A stretch of 26,496 nucleotides of DNA, taken from positions 1 through 26,496 of the forward strand of contig SFIE01000047.1 in assembly GCA_004555405.1 (NCBI GenBank), given 5' to 3'. The translations under genes were made by a program, and so were the position numbers. This stretch comes from Subdoligranulum sp. Its GTDB lineage: Bacteria > Bacillota > Clostridia > Oscillospirales > Ruminococcaceae. Positions 14,645-22,977 of the stretch are shown here, one piece after another; within the stretch, counting starts at the first letter, position 1, and every line of letters begins with the position of its first letter. The notes under the pieces were generated by a model. It searched no databases. It was not told where the DNA came from and saw nothing but the letters and a program-made list of their open reading frames with translations.

Positions 14645-16723
14645 TTATTCATCGTCCTCGGCCATGTTGCCCAGCTTGCGGGATTCCTCGATCACCATGG
14701 CCTCCAGATTAGAGGGCAGGGTCTCGTAGCGCACAAAGTCAAATGTGAACGAGCCGCGGCCCTGGGTGAGCTGGCGCAGGAATGCGGTGAAGCTCTGCAT
14801 TTCGGCAGCGGGCACTTCGGCTTCCACGATCTGGCCGCCGTCCTCGTCCGGGCTCATGCCCAGCACACGGCCGCGGCGCTTGGTCACTTCGCCCATGATA
14901 TCGCCGGTGTTTTCGGCGGGCACGCTCACCTTCAGCGAGCCCACAGGCTCGAGCAGAACGGGGCCCGCTTCGGGCATGGCAGTTTTATAAGCGATCTTGG
15001 CGGCCATGATAAAGGCCATTTCCGAGCTGTCCACGGGGTGATAGCTGCCGTCCAGCAGGGTGGCCTTCAGGCCAACCACGGGATATCCGGCCAAAATGCC
15101 CTTCTGGGCGGCCTGGCGCAGGCCCTTTTCGACTGCGGGGAAGTAGTTTTTGGGAACGCTGCCGCCAAACACCTTTTCCTCGAATACCAGATCGTCGCTC
15201 TCGCAGGGCTCAAACTCGATCCACACGTCGCCAAACTGGCCGTGACCGCCGGTCTGCTTTTTGTGGCGGCCCTGTGCCTTGCACTTTTTGCGCACAGACT
15301 CACGATAAGCAATGCGGGGAACCGACAGGGTGACTTCCACGCCGAACTTGCTCTTCAGCTTGCACACAGCCACTTCCAGATGCTGCTCGCCCAGACCTGC
15401 CAGGATCTGTTCAGCAGTTTCGGGATTCTGACTGAATTTCAGCGTGAGATCTTCCTCTACCAAGCGGGTAAGGCCGCTGCTGATCTTGCCTTCATCGCCC
15501 TTTTTGGCAACCTTTACAGCCATGCTGTAGCAGGCGTGCGGGAAGCTGGGTTCGGGCAGCTGCACCACGCAGGAAGGATCGCACAGGGTATCGCCCGTGC
15601 GCGCAGTCAGCTTGGAAACAGCGCAGATATCGCCTGCGATCACCTTGGCGGCGTCGCTTTGCTTTTTGCCGCTCACAAACATCAGCTTGCCCATTTTATC
15701 GGCTTCGCCGGTGCGGCCGTTCACGATGGCCGAGGTGCCGGTAAGCGTGCCCGAGATCACCTTGACATAGCTCAGCTTGCCCACAAAGGGATCGGCCACG
15801 GTTTTGAACACACGGGCCACCAGCGGCTTCGTGCAATCGGGCTCCAGCTCCACAGGCTCGCCAGCCTTATTTGCAGCCAGCACATTGCCTGCATACACAG
15901 GGCTGGGCAGCAGCACACGCATATTGTAAAGCAGCATATCCAATGCCTGCTGGTTCACAGCGCTGCCGCAGAACACAGGCGTGATCTTGCCGCTGTTTAC
16001 GCCGTTGCGCATACCTTCCACGATCTCCTCGGTGGTGAAGGGCTCGCCGCCGAAGAATTTTTCCATCAGAGCATCATCCGTTTCAGCAATGGCTTCGCTC
16101 ATAGCCTCGATCATACCGGCATAGGTATGGCCGATATCGGGCACATCCACCTGCACCTGCTTGCCGCTCTCGTATTTAAAGGCCTTCTGGCTGAACAGGT
16201 TGATATACACCTGCGTACCATCGTCCAGACGGGCCGGAACCACACAGGGGCACACGGTGGGGCCAAGCTTGACCTTAAGGTCGGTCAGGATCTTGCTGAA
16301 GTTGGCGTTTTCCAGATCCATTTTGCCAACGAATACCATGCGGGCCTTGCCGTTTTTCACGGCCAGATGATAAGCCTTTTCCGCGCCAACGGTCACGCCG
16401 CTGCGGCCGGAAACACAGATCAGCACGCTTTCGGCAGCCATAATGCCCTCGCTCTGGCCCAGTTCAAAATCAAACAGGCCCGGAGTGTCGATCAGGTTAA
16501 ATTTGTAGCCCTCGCTCTTCACAGGAACCACTGCCAGATTCAGCGATGCCAAACGGCGGGCTTCCTCGGGGTCAAAGTCGCTTACGGTGGTGCCATCCTC
16601 TACTCGGCCCATGCGCTCAAGCGCACCGGTGGAATACAGCAGTGCTTCTGCAAGGGTGGTTTTTCCGCTTCCGGCATGACCGGCCAGCATGATATTTCGG
16701 ATATTTTTGCTCTCGTAATTCAA
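14645..16723 (-). CDS. Elongation factor G-like GTPase (FusA2 type, atypical active site)
   Basis: A 692-residue protein with full EF-G domain order: GTPase (about 1-275), domain II, III (FSQNPETAEQILAGLGEQHLE), IV (QTGGHGQFGDVWIEF) and V (RRGRVLGMSPDEDGGQIVEAEVP). It belongs to the EF-G-like group rather than canonical translocase EF-G. The P loop GHAGSGKT (15-22) is intact, but G3 reads DTPGLFD, with Leu83 where translational GTPases carry catalytic His. G4 reads GKMD (133-136) instead of NKxD, and the switch I RGITI sequence is missing. Nucleotide binding may persist with weak or altered hydrolysis. Translation starts at TTG (16723), with GGGGAG seven bases upstream. It is a single-gene unit, bounded by its own promoter and terminator. 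The usual partners rpsL/rpsG/tuf are absent, as expected for a second paralogue. Function is unknown. Confidence 0.9.
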   Translation of the reverse strand: MNYESKNIRNIMLAGHAGSGKTTLAEALLYSTGALERMGRVEDGTTVSDFDPEEARRLASLNLAVVPVKSEGYKFNLIDTPGLFDFELGQSEGIMAAESVLICVSGRSGVTVGAEKAYHLAVKNGKARMVFVGKMDLENANFSKILTDLKVKLGPTVCPCVVPARLDDGTQVYINLFSQKAFKYESGKQVQVDVPDIGHTYAGMIEAMSEAIAETDDALMEKFFGGEPFTTEEIVEGMRNGVNSGKITPVFCGSAVNQQALDMLLYNMRVLLPSPVYAGNVLAANKAGEPVELEPDCTKPLVARVFKTVADPFVGKLSYVKVISGTLTGTSAIVNGRTGEADKMGKLMFVSGKKQSDAAKVIAGDICAVSKLTARTGDTLCDPSCVVQLPEPSFPHACYSMAVKVAKKGDEGKISSGLTRLVEEDLTLKFSQNPETAEQILAGLGEQHLEVAVCKLKSKFGVEVTLSVPRIAYRESVRKKCKAQGRHKKQTGGHGQFGDVWIEFEPCESDDLVFEEKVFGGSVPKNYFPAVEKGLRQAAQKGILAGYPVVGLKATLLDGSYHPVDSSEMAFIMAAKIAYKTAMPEAGPVLLEPVGSLKVSVPAENTGDIMGEVTKRRGRVLGMSPDEDGGQIVEAEVPAAEMQSFTAFLRQLTQGRGSFTFDFVRYETLPSNLEAMVIEESRKLGNMAEDDE

Positions 16724-16741
16724 CGATTAACTCCCCTTTCA

Positions 16742-16759
16742 CACTTGCCTTGGCAAGTG
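16742..16759 (-). promoter_or_regulatory. 18-bp palindrome in the leader of the EF-G-like gene
   Basis: CACTTGCC-TT-GGCAAGTG is a perfect inverted repeat between the predicted transcription start (about 16773) and the ribosome binding site. As DNA it resembles an operator; as RNA it could form a six-base stem with a 6-nt loop ending a few bases before the GGGGAG. Either would allow control of this one gene. Confidence 0.5.
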
Positions 16760-16779
16760 CTTATACAATTCATACAAAA

Positions 16780-16807
16780 ATAATACTATACTTTTGCAAA
16801 ATTTCAA
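16780..16807 (-). promoter_or_regulatory. Predicted sigma-A promoter for the EF-G-like gene
   Basis: On the minus strand TTGAAA (16802-16807) and TATTAT (16780-16785) are 16 bp apart, each one base from consensus, in an AT-rich stretch. Between this promoter and the pnp terminator (16808-16973) I see no gene and no clear site. Confidence 0.6.
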
Positions 16808-16973
16808 ACACTTTGTGAAAAATTTCCCTTATTTTGCCTGCCAAATTATTCGAGCATTCTTTGTGCAATATGTAGATTTTCTGCCGGGTTTCTTTTGCAA
16901 TTTTCCATAAAAGCGCCGGTTTATCCCTGTTTACGGGCGTTTACGATCGTTTTGCCCGCACCGGCCCCCTGCC

Positions 16974-17019
16974 AAAAAAACACCAGCCGATTTGCGCATA
17001 TTGCACAAACCGGCTGGTG
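16974..17019 (-). terminator. Intrinsic terminator of pnp
   Basis: CACCAGCCGGTTTGTGC pairs with GCGCAAATCGGCTGGTG, including two G-U pairs, around a 5-nt loop, and is followed by seven T residues on the minus strand. It starts 36 bp after the pnp stop and closes the rbfA-pnp gene run. Confidence 0.93.
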
Positions 17020-17054
17020 CAGATCATTTTATAAAAGCCTTACCGCTTTTGTGA

Positions 17055-19217
17055 TCACTGCTGGGCAGCCTCGGCCTTTTTCTTGGCCTCGATGGCAGCC
17101 AGTGCATCACGGCGGCTCAGGTTGATGCGGCCCTGTTGGTCGATCTCGGTGACCATAACGATCAGCTCGTCGCCCACGGCAACCACATCCTCCACATGCT
17201 CAACACGCTTGGTGTCCAGCTTGGAAATGTGAACCAGACCCTCTTTGCCCGGTGCAATCTCAACAAAGGCACCAAAGTTCATCAAACGGGTCACGCGGCC
17301 CTTGTAGATCGCGCCCACTTCGGGATCTTCCACAATGGTCTTAATGGTAAAGATCGCGCGCTTTGCATCCTCCTGATCCGTGGCGGAAACAAAGACATGA
17401 CCGTCTTCTTCCACATCGATCTTGCAGTTGCAGTTGGCGCAGATGTCCTGGATCACCTTACCGCCCTTACCGATCACGTCCTTGATCTTGTCGGTGGGGA
17501 TCATCATGCTGAACATCTTGGGAGCATACTTGCTCAGCTCCTGACGAGGCTCAGCGATCACAGGCTTAATGATTTCGTCCAGAATATACAGGCGGCCCTT
17601 GCGGCACTTTTCAAAGGCTTCGGCAATAATGTCATAGGTCAGGCCGTCCACCTTGATATCCATCTGAATGGCGGTAATGCCCTTGCGGGTGCCGCCCACC
17701 TTAAAGTCCATATCGCCGTGGAAGTCTTCCACGCCCTGAATATCCAGCATGGTCATCCAGCGGCCGCCGTGCAGAGGGTCGCCATCGGTGATCAGGCCGC
17801 AGGAAATGCCGGCAACGGGAGCCTTGATGGGCACACCGGCATCCATCAGAGCCAGTGTGCTGCCGCAGATGGAAGCCTGGCTGGTAGAGCCGTTGGAGGA
17901 CAGCACCTCAGAAACGGCACGAATGGTGTAGGGGAACTCCGCAGGATCGGGCAGCACGGGGATCAGAGCGCGCTCTGCCAGTGCGCCGTGGCCGATCTCG
18001 CGGCGGCCGGGGCTGCGGGGTGCGCGGGCCTCGCCCACAGAGTAGGGCGGGAAGTTGTAGTGGTGGATATAGCGCTTGGAGTCCTGATCGAACAGATCGT
18101 CCATCATCTGTGCATCCTTGGTGCTGCCCAGAGCCACAGCAGTCAGCACCTGCGTCTGGCCGCGGGTGAACATGCCCGAACCATGAGCACGAGGCAGAAT
18201 GCCAACCTCGGCAGCCAGAGGACGGATCTCGTTGATGCCGCGGCCGTCCACACGCTTGCCGTCACGCAGCAGCCAAGTGCGAACCACCTTTTTCTGCATC
18301 AGATAGCTCACCTGGCCCAGCTCACCCTCGGTGAGGTCAGGCCATTCGGCAGCGATCTCGTCCATGATAGGCAGCACGGCAGCATCACGCACATTCTTGT
18401 CGTCGGTGTCCATGGCAGCCTCAAACTGTGCCAGATGCTTTTCGGTGATCTGCTCCATCATGTCCTTGTCCATCTCCACAGGAGTGAACTCCACCTTGGG
18501 CTTGCCGATCTCGGCCACGATGCTGTTGATGAAGGCGATGGTCTTTTTGATTTCCTCGTGGGCGATCTTGATGCCTTCCAGCACGGTCTGCTCGTCCACC
18601 TCGTTGGCACCGGCTTCGATCATCACGATCTTTTCCTGAGAGGCAGCCACGGTCATGGCCAGCTCGCTCACAGCGCGCTGCTCCTTGGTGGGGTTCAGCA
18701 CGATCTGGCCGTCCACCAAGCCCACCTGTACGCCGCCGATGGGGCCGTTCCAGGGAATATCCGAGATAGACAGCACCAGAGAGGTGCCGATCATGCCGGC
18801 GATCTCGGCGCTGTTGTCAGGGTCGAGGCTCATCACGGTCATGGTAACGCACACATCGTTGCGCATATCGTGGGGGAACAGCGGGCGAATGGGGCGGTCA
18901 ATGACGCGGCTGGTCAGCACGGCCTTTTCGCCGGGGCGGCCTTCACGGCGCATAAAGCTGCCGGGAATGCGGCCCACTGCATACATTTTTTCCTCAAACT
19001 CAACGCTCAAGGGGAAGAAATCAATGCCGTCGCGGGGTTTTGCACTCATCACAACATTGCACAGCACGCAGGTTTCGCCGTAGCGGATCATGGCGCTGCC
19101 GTTGCTGAGGCCGCACATTTTACCGGTTTCCACCACCAGAGGGCGGCCGGCCAGAGTGGTTTCAAACGTGCGGAACTTGGGGAAAGTTTCCTTTTTGGAA
19201 GAGAATTCCAAAGCCAT
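17055..19217 (-). CDS. pnp: Polyribonucleotide nucleotidyltransferase (PNPase)
   Basis: PNPase degrades RNA 3'-to-5' by phosphorolysis and can add tails; it works as a trimer in the cytoplasm. The 720-residue length is normal. Domains in order: the first RNase PH core (about 15-145, RIPGSFMRREGRPGEKA), an all-alpha linker, the second RNase PH core (about 325-545, HHYNFPPYSVGE and QASICGSTLALMDAGVP), a KH domain (IGKGGKVIQDI) and an S1 domain (GAIYKGRVTRLMNFGAFVEI, GLVHISKL). GGAGG lies six bases before the ATG. It follows rpsO, the usual order in many bacteria, with a terminator between them. I found no clear promoter of its own in the 147 bp after that terminator. Confidence 0.98.
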   Translation of the reverse strand: MALEFSSKKETFPKFRTFETTLAGRPLVVETGKMCGLSNGSAMIRYGETCVLCNVVMSAKPRDGIDFFPLSVEFEEKMYAVGRIPGSFMRREGRPGEKAVLTSRVIDRPIRPLFPHDMRNDVCVTMTVMSLDPDNSAEIAGMIGTSLVLSISDIPWNGPIGGVQVGLVDGQIVLNPTKEQRAVSELAMTVAASQEKIVMIEAGANEVDEQTVLEGIKIAHEEIKKTIAFINSIVAEIGKPKVEFTPVEMDKDMMEQITEKHLAQFEAAMDTDDKNVRDAAVLPIMDEIAAEWPDLTEGELGQVSYLMQKKVVRTWLLRDGKRVDGRGINEIRPLAAEVGILPRAHGSGMFTRGQTQVLTAVALGSTKDAQMMDDLFDQDSKRYIHHYNFPPYSVGEARAPRSPGRREIGHGALAERALIPVLPDPAEFPYTIRAVSEVLSSNGSTSQASICGSTLALMDAGVPIKAPVAGISCGLITDGDPLHGGRWMTMLDIQGVEDFHGDMDFKVGGTRKGITAIQMDIKVDGLTYDIIAEAFEKCRKGRLYILDEIIKPVIAEPRQELSKYAPKMFSMMIPTDKIKDVIGKGGKVIQDICANCNCKIDVEEDGHVFVSATDQEDAKRAIFTIKTIVEDPEVGAIYKGRVTRLMNFGAFVEIAPGKEGLVHISKLDTKRVEHVEDVVAVGDELIVMVTEIDQQGRINLSRRDALAAIEAKKKAEAAQQ

Positions 19218-19364
19218 AATGAACCTCCATTATCATTTTTAAAAACAGGGCTCTGCACCATGGCTTCAAGCAATAAATCCAATGCCCAAGCCTTGCCGCT
19301 CAGGCGCTCGATTTACTGCTGAAAGCACAGGCAGCAGCCCCAACACTAACAGGAAATAATGAGG

Positions 19365-19399
19365 AAAAGGCAGGCGGCCTGGTGACCAGCCCGCCCGCC
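19365..19399 (-). terminator. Probable leaky terminator between rpsO and pnp
   Basis: A 14-bp stem with one G-U pair and one G-G mismatch (19386-19399 with 19369-19382) closes a 3-nt loop and is followed by TTTTCC on the minus strand. The short T run suggests partial readthrough into pnp. An alternative stem CCCGC/GCGGG overlaps its 5' side. Confidence 0.7.
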
Positions 19400-19415
19400 T
19401 TTTTGCGGGTTTTGA

Positions 19416-19670
19416 TTACTTACGCAGACCCAGAGTGGCAATGAGCTTACGGTAACGCTCAATGTCGTTCTTCTGCAGGTAAGCCAGCAGGTTGCGGCGA
19501 CGGCCAACCATCTTCAGCAGACCACGGTTGCTGTGATGATCGTTGGGGTTAGCCTTCAGGTGCTCGGTCAGGTGCTGAATGCGGGCAGTCAGCAGGGCAA
19601 CCTGCACTTCGGGAGAACCAGTGTCCTTTTCGTTGGTGGCAACCTTAGCCATGATTTCTTTCTTGTTCAT
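19416..19670 (-). CDS. rpsO: 30S ribosomal protein S15
   Basis: S15 binds 16S rRNA early in 30S assembly and forms a bridge to the 50S subunit. The 84-residue protein is a few residues shorter than the usual 88-89, at the N-terminus only. The hallmark DTGSPEVQVALLTARI, the rRNA-contacting HHSNRGLLKMVGRRRNLLAYL and the C-terminal YRKLIATLGLRK are all present. The start at 19670 (MNKKEIMAK) is chosen because GAGG lies nine bases upstream; the in-frame start at 19802 would read through the promoter and leader. It sits between the membrane-protein pair and pnp, with its own promoter and a folded leader. Confidence 0.98.
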   Translation of the reverse strand: MNKKEIMAKVATNEKDTGSPEVQVALLTARIQHLTEHLKANPNDHHSNRGLLKMVGRRRNLLAYLQKNDIERYRKLIATLGLRK

Positions 19671-19767
19671 GTTCAAATACCTCACTTTAATAATATGCCG
19701 CTGGCCCAGTACTGGGGCAACAAGGCTCCCGGTACGGGCATACACCCCACACCGAGCCACGGTAACG
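19671..19767 (-). promoter_or_regulatory. Structured rpsO leader, possible S15 autoregulatory element
   Basis: The roughly 97-nt leader can form a bulged stem GGCTC..GGT with ACC..GAGCC containing an internal GGG/CCC helix, then a palindromic CCCAG-TA-CTGGG, before the ribosome binding site. S15 autoregulates through leader RNAs of differing architecture in many bacteria. I infer the same here from position and structure but did not match it to a specific known class. Confidence 0.4.
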
Positions 19768-19773
19768 GTTAAA

Positions 19774-19802
19774 AGTATATCACAAAGGATCTGCAAATAC
19801 AA
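19774..19802 (-). promoter_or_regulatory. Predicted sigma-A promoter for rpsO
   Basis: On the minus strand TTGTAT (19797-19802) and TATACT (19774-19779) are exactly 17 bp apart. The promoter starts 25 bp after the stop of the preceding membrane-protein gene, with no terminator between, so rpsO can also be reached by upstream transcripts. Confidence 0.65.
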
Positions 19803-19826
19803 GAGCCTTTTTTCTCATTTTCCAAT

Positions 19827-21392
19827 TTATTTTTGCGCTCTATTCCCTGCCCGGCGCTTTGCCAGCCGTTCGGCCAGCGCCGCCACCCCGGCTGCCGCCA
19901 TGGGGAAGCAGCACAGGTAATAGGGCATACAGTAGCGCGCCTTTGCCTCGGAGGCAAGCTGGAATAAAAATCCACCGATCAGGCAGATCATCGGAAGCAA
20001 ATACCAGATTTCGTTTTTCTTCTTTTTTACTACGCTGACTACGCCCCCTGCGGCTGCAAGATACACAATGGGTACCAGTGTGCTCAGCCAGCCATTGAGT
20101 ATGGCGAATAGTTTGCCGCCAATCATGGACTGTGCCAAGCGGTTTGGCTCATTATAAATGGCTGGATTACTCATCGTCAAACCGCCAAACCAGGGTTCCA
20201 GCCACTGATCTGCAATCTTTTCGCCAAAAAATGCCAGAAATCTTCCCTGCTTATGCAGTGCAACCAGCGAATTGCGGATATGCGTTACACAAACTCGATT
20301 TGCCTCTGCCGCATCATAATGGCATTCACGAAAAACCTTTTCAAGGATGCCATTGTAAAATCCCGGTGCCGGCACTTCACTATAGGCATCCACCCCCATC
20401 AGAATGCGCGGCAAAAGCGGCCCCCCCGGATCATTCGGCATTCCAAGACGATGCATTGCCGCCCCCTGCCACAAATTGCAGACTACGATTGGAACAATCA
20501 GCAGGGCCGCACCCGCCAGAATTTTCCGCCGCTGTGTGCTGCGGGCAATACCAACCGTGATCAAGGTCAAGGCCGCTGCCAGCAAGAATATTTCCTCACC
20601 CTTATACAAAATCATGGCCATCGAAAATGCGCCTACTGCCATGCCCCACCAGGCAATACTTCCGTTTTGATTTTCGCATTCTCTGATCACTGCATAAACA
20701 GCCAAAGCGGCCAGTGCAACGCCCGGCAGTGTTCCATAAATAAAGGTGGTGTACATGGAGAGTGGGAAGAACCCCAGGAGCATAACAGCGCAAAGGATTT
20801 TTGCCGCCGGGGAGTTTGTGATTCTGGCGCAAATGCAGCTGAAAACAACAATGCACGCCGCCGCACTGCACGCACACAAAATCTGCCAGCTGAAAGAGTT
20901 TTCTCCAAAAAGCCGCACAAAGAGTTCCATTGCCATCGCCATACAAGATTGATATGGGTATATTCGCAGATACTCATAGATCCAGTCGTCAATTGTGCCC
21001 ACGCCCGCAAGCTGCTGCGCAATGCTCCAAACGATGCCCTGATCCGATGTGGGCACATTGGTATACGAATTCATCCAAACGATCGACAGTAGGATCGAAA
21101 GCAACGCTGCGCATCCCACACCATATCTTGCGTATTTCCAGGTTATGTATTTTTTCATTACTGCACATAGGCCCAGCAGTACAGCGGCCAGAACCGCGGC
21201 TACGAATATGCTGACCAGGAAATGCCTGCTTTTCAGCACCAGCAGCTCGGGAATATTTTCCTCGAACTTTTCCACCTGCATACGCGCCATCAAAAACAGT
21301 GAAACAACACCCAGCGCCGCACAAATGATCAAGCTGAATGCCGCAACAACTCCCGTGGAAAGTTTTGTGAAAGCATTTTGCAATTTTGCCAT
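19827..21392 (-). CDS. Polytopic membrane protein, GT-C/ArnT-like glycosyltransferase family, paralogue B
   Basis: A 521-residue protein with about 11-13 hydrophobic helices. The layout resembles the GT-C fold (PMT/ArnT-like glycosyltransferases that use polyprenyl-linked sugars): an N-terminal helix, a large external loop with an acidic residue after helix 3 (SDQ, Asp117), then YEYLRIYPYQ. Later come YGTLPG, YKGEE, PRILMGVDAYSE, a soluble stretch (330-420) and ARYCMPYYLCCFP near the end. No family motif is strict enough to prove transferase activity; sugar and acceptor are unknown. It is a tandem paralogue of the gene directly upstream, with a 4-bp gap, and GGGGAG lies eight bases before its ATG. 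Its DNA looks more AT-rich than that copy, except for a 73-bp 3' stretch that is identical. Confidence 0.75.
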   Translation of the reverse strand: MAKLQNAFTKLSTGVVAAFSLIICAALGVVSLFLMARMQVEKFEENIPELLVLKSRHFLVSIFVAAVLAAVLLGLCAVMKKYITWKYARYGVGCAALLSILLSIVWMNSYTNVPTSDQGIVWSIAQQLAGVGTIDDWIYEYLRIYPYQSCMAMAMELFVRLFGENSFSWQILCACSAAACIVVFSCICARITNSPAAKILCAVMLLGFFPLSMYTTFIYGTLPGVALAALAVYAVIRECENQNGSIAWWGMAVGAFSMAMILYKGEEIFLLAAALTLITVGIARSTQRRKILAGAALLIVPIVVCNLWQGAAMHRLGMPNDPGGPLLPRILMGVDAYSEVPAPGFYNGILEKVFRECHYDAAEANRVCVTHIRNSLVALHKQGRFLAFFGEKIADQWLEPWFGGLTMSNPAIYNEPNRLAQSMIGGKLFAILNGWLSTLVPIVYLAAAGGVVSVVKKKKNEIWYLLPMICLIGGFLFQLASEAKARYCMPYYLCCFPMAAAGVAALAERLAKRRAGNRAQK

Positions 21393-21396
21393 TTTT

Positions 21397-22977
21397 TCAT
21401 CTCCCCGTTTGGTTGCTTTTTTCCGTCTGACTTTTGCTTTTCAGCAGTTTTTCTGCCAGCGCCGCCACCCCGGCTGCCGCCATGGGGAAGCAGCACAGGT
21501 AATAGGGCATACAGTAGCGCGCCTTTGTCTCTGAAGCCAGCTGGAATAAAAATCCACCGATCAGGCAAACCATCGGGGTCAAGCGCCAAACCGCCGTTTT
21601 GTGTTTGGCAAAGGCCAAAAGGATGCCCGCTGCGCCAAACAGATACACCAGCGGCATAAGCAGCCCCAGCCATGCCTGCACCGGTGCAAACAATACGCCG
21701 CCTGTCAGTGCGCGGGCCAGCCAGCGCGGCTCATTATACAGCGATGGATTGTTTGCCGAAAGCGAAGTAAACCACGGCTCCAGCCATTGATCGGCTGTTT
21801 TTTCAGCGAAAAACTGCCAAAAGCGCCCCTGCCTTTGCAAGGCCAAAAGTGAGTTTCGGATGTCCATTGCCGCTTGACGGTTAGCCATTGCCGCATCATA
21901 ACCGCACTGACGGTATACTTTAATGCTGATACCGTTGTAAAAGCCCGGCATGGCTTTTTCGCTGTAGGCATCCACGCCCATCAGAATGCGCGGCAGGATA
22001 GGGCATCCGGATTCTCCGGGCATTCCAAGGCGTGTCATCGCGGCTTCCTGCCAAAGATGGCTCACCCCCACCGCCAGTGCCGCCAGCAGCACCGCTGCCA
22101 GTATTTTACGCCTTTGGCCGGGGCAAAACACGCCCGTAGCGAACAAAACCAACACCGCCGCCGCAAGAAAGATCATTTCCCCGCTGTAAAGGATCAGTGC
22201 CGCGGCAAACGAAAGCGCCGCCAGCGCCCACCACCGCACAGGGCTTTTTGCTTCTGCGCATTCGCGCATTACAGCATAGCTGCCAAGCAGTGCCAGCGAT
22301 AAGCCGGGCAGAGTTCCATACACAAAGGTAGAATACAGGGCCAGCGGCACAAAAGATGCCGTAAGCAGCGCACACAGGCATTTTGCCGCAGGAGAGTCCG
22401 TAAGCCTGCCGCAGATGCAGCTTAGTATATAAACGCTGACTCCTGCACTGCAGGCGCTTAAAAACTGCCAGCTGAACCAGCTTGTTCCAAACAGACGCAC
22501 CAGCGGCTCTGCCGCCATGGCCGTTGCTGCCTGAAACGGATACAGCCGCAAATATTCCCATTCAAAATCAAAAAGTTCTCCCCTGCCTGCCAAGAAGCAG
22601 GCGGTGTTCCAGAAATCCATTTGATCCACCGCCGGATAACTGGAAAACGAACCGATCCATACAAAGCAGAAGGCCGTCACGCCCGCTGCTGCAAGAATGC
22701 TGAAAAATCGCGCGTTTTTCCAGCTCAGCCACCGCACGGCAAGCACACACACGCCCACCAGCGCAGCAGCTGCCGCTGCCGCACCTGCCAGCGTGTGGGG
22801 CACATTTCGTGCAGTGATCACCAGCTCATCCGGGATATGCTCGGCAAATTCCTCGGTTTTCATATTTGCCAGCACAAAAAGCGAGGCGATGCCCAGCCCT
22901 GCACAAACAGCAAAGCTCAGCACCGCCACAACGCCTGCAGGAACAGCTATGATCCAGTTTTTCAGCTTCCGGTTCAT
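21397..22977 (-). CDS. Polytopic membrane protein, GT-C/ArnT-like glycosyltransferase family, paralogue A
   Basis: A 526-residue membrane protein collinear with its downstream neighbour throughout: VDQ (Asp118) in the first external loop, YLRLYPFQAATAMAAEPLVR, YGTLPGLSLALL, YSGEM, PRILMGVDAYSE, ADQWLEPWF and KARYCMPYYLCCFP. Its start overlaps the ribF stop (ATGA at 22974-22977), so translation is coupled to ribF; AAAGGGG lies shortly upstream. The location inside the rbfA-pnp gene run is unusual, since ribF is normally followed by rpsO. A role in glycosylating a lipid carrier, teichoic acid or surface protein fits the fold class, but there is no direct evidence. An alternative is a membrane protein of unknown function that merely shares the topology. 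Confidence 0.75.
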   Translation of the reverse strand: MNRKLKNWIIAVPAGVVAVLSFAVCAGLGIASLFVLANMKTEEFAEHIPDELVITARNVPHTLAGAAAAAAALVGVCVLAVRWLSWKNARFFSILAAAGVTAFCFVWIGSFSSYPAVDQMDFWNTACFLAGRGELFDFEWEYLRLYPFQAATAMAAEPLVRLFGTSWFSWQFLSACSAGVSVYILSCICGRLTDSPAAKCLCALLTASFVPLALYSTFVYGTLPGLSLALLGSYAVMRECAEAKSPVRWWALAALSFAAALILYSGEMIFLAAAVLVLFATGVFCPGQRRKILAAVLLAALAVGVSHLWQEAAMTRLGMPGESGCPILPRILMGVDAYSEKAMPGFYNGISIKVYRQCGYDAAMANRQAAMDIRNSLLALQRQGRFWQFFAEKTADQWLEPWFTSLSANNPSLYNEPRWLARALTGGVLFAPVQAWLGLLMPLVYLFGAAGILLAFAKHKTAVWRLTPMVCLIGGFLFQLASETKARYCMPYYLCCFPMAAAGVAALAEKLLKSKSQTEKSNQTGR

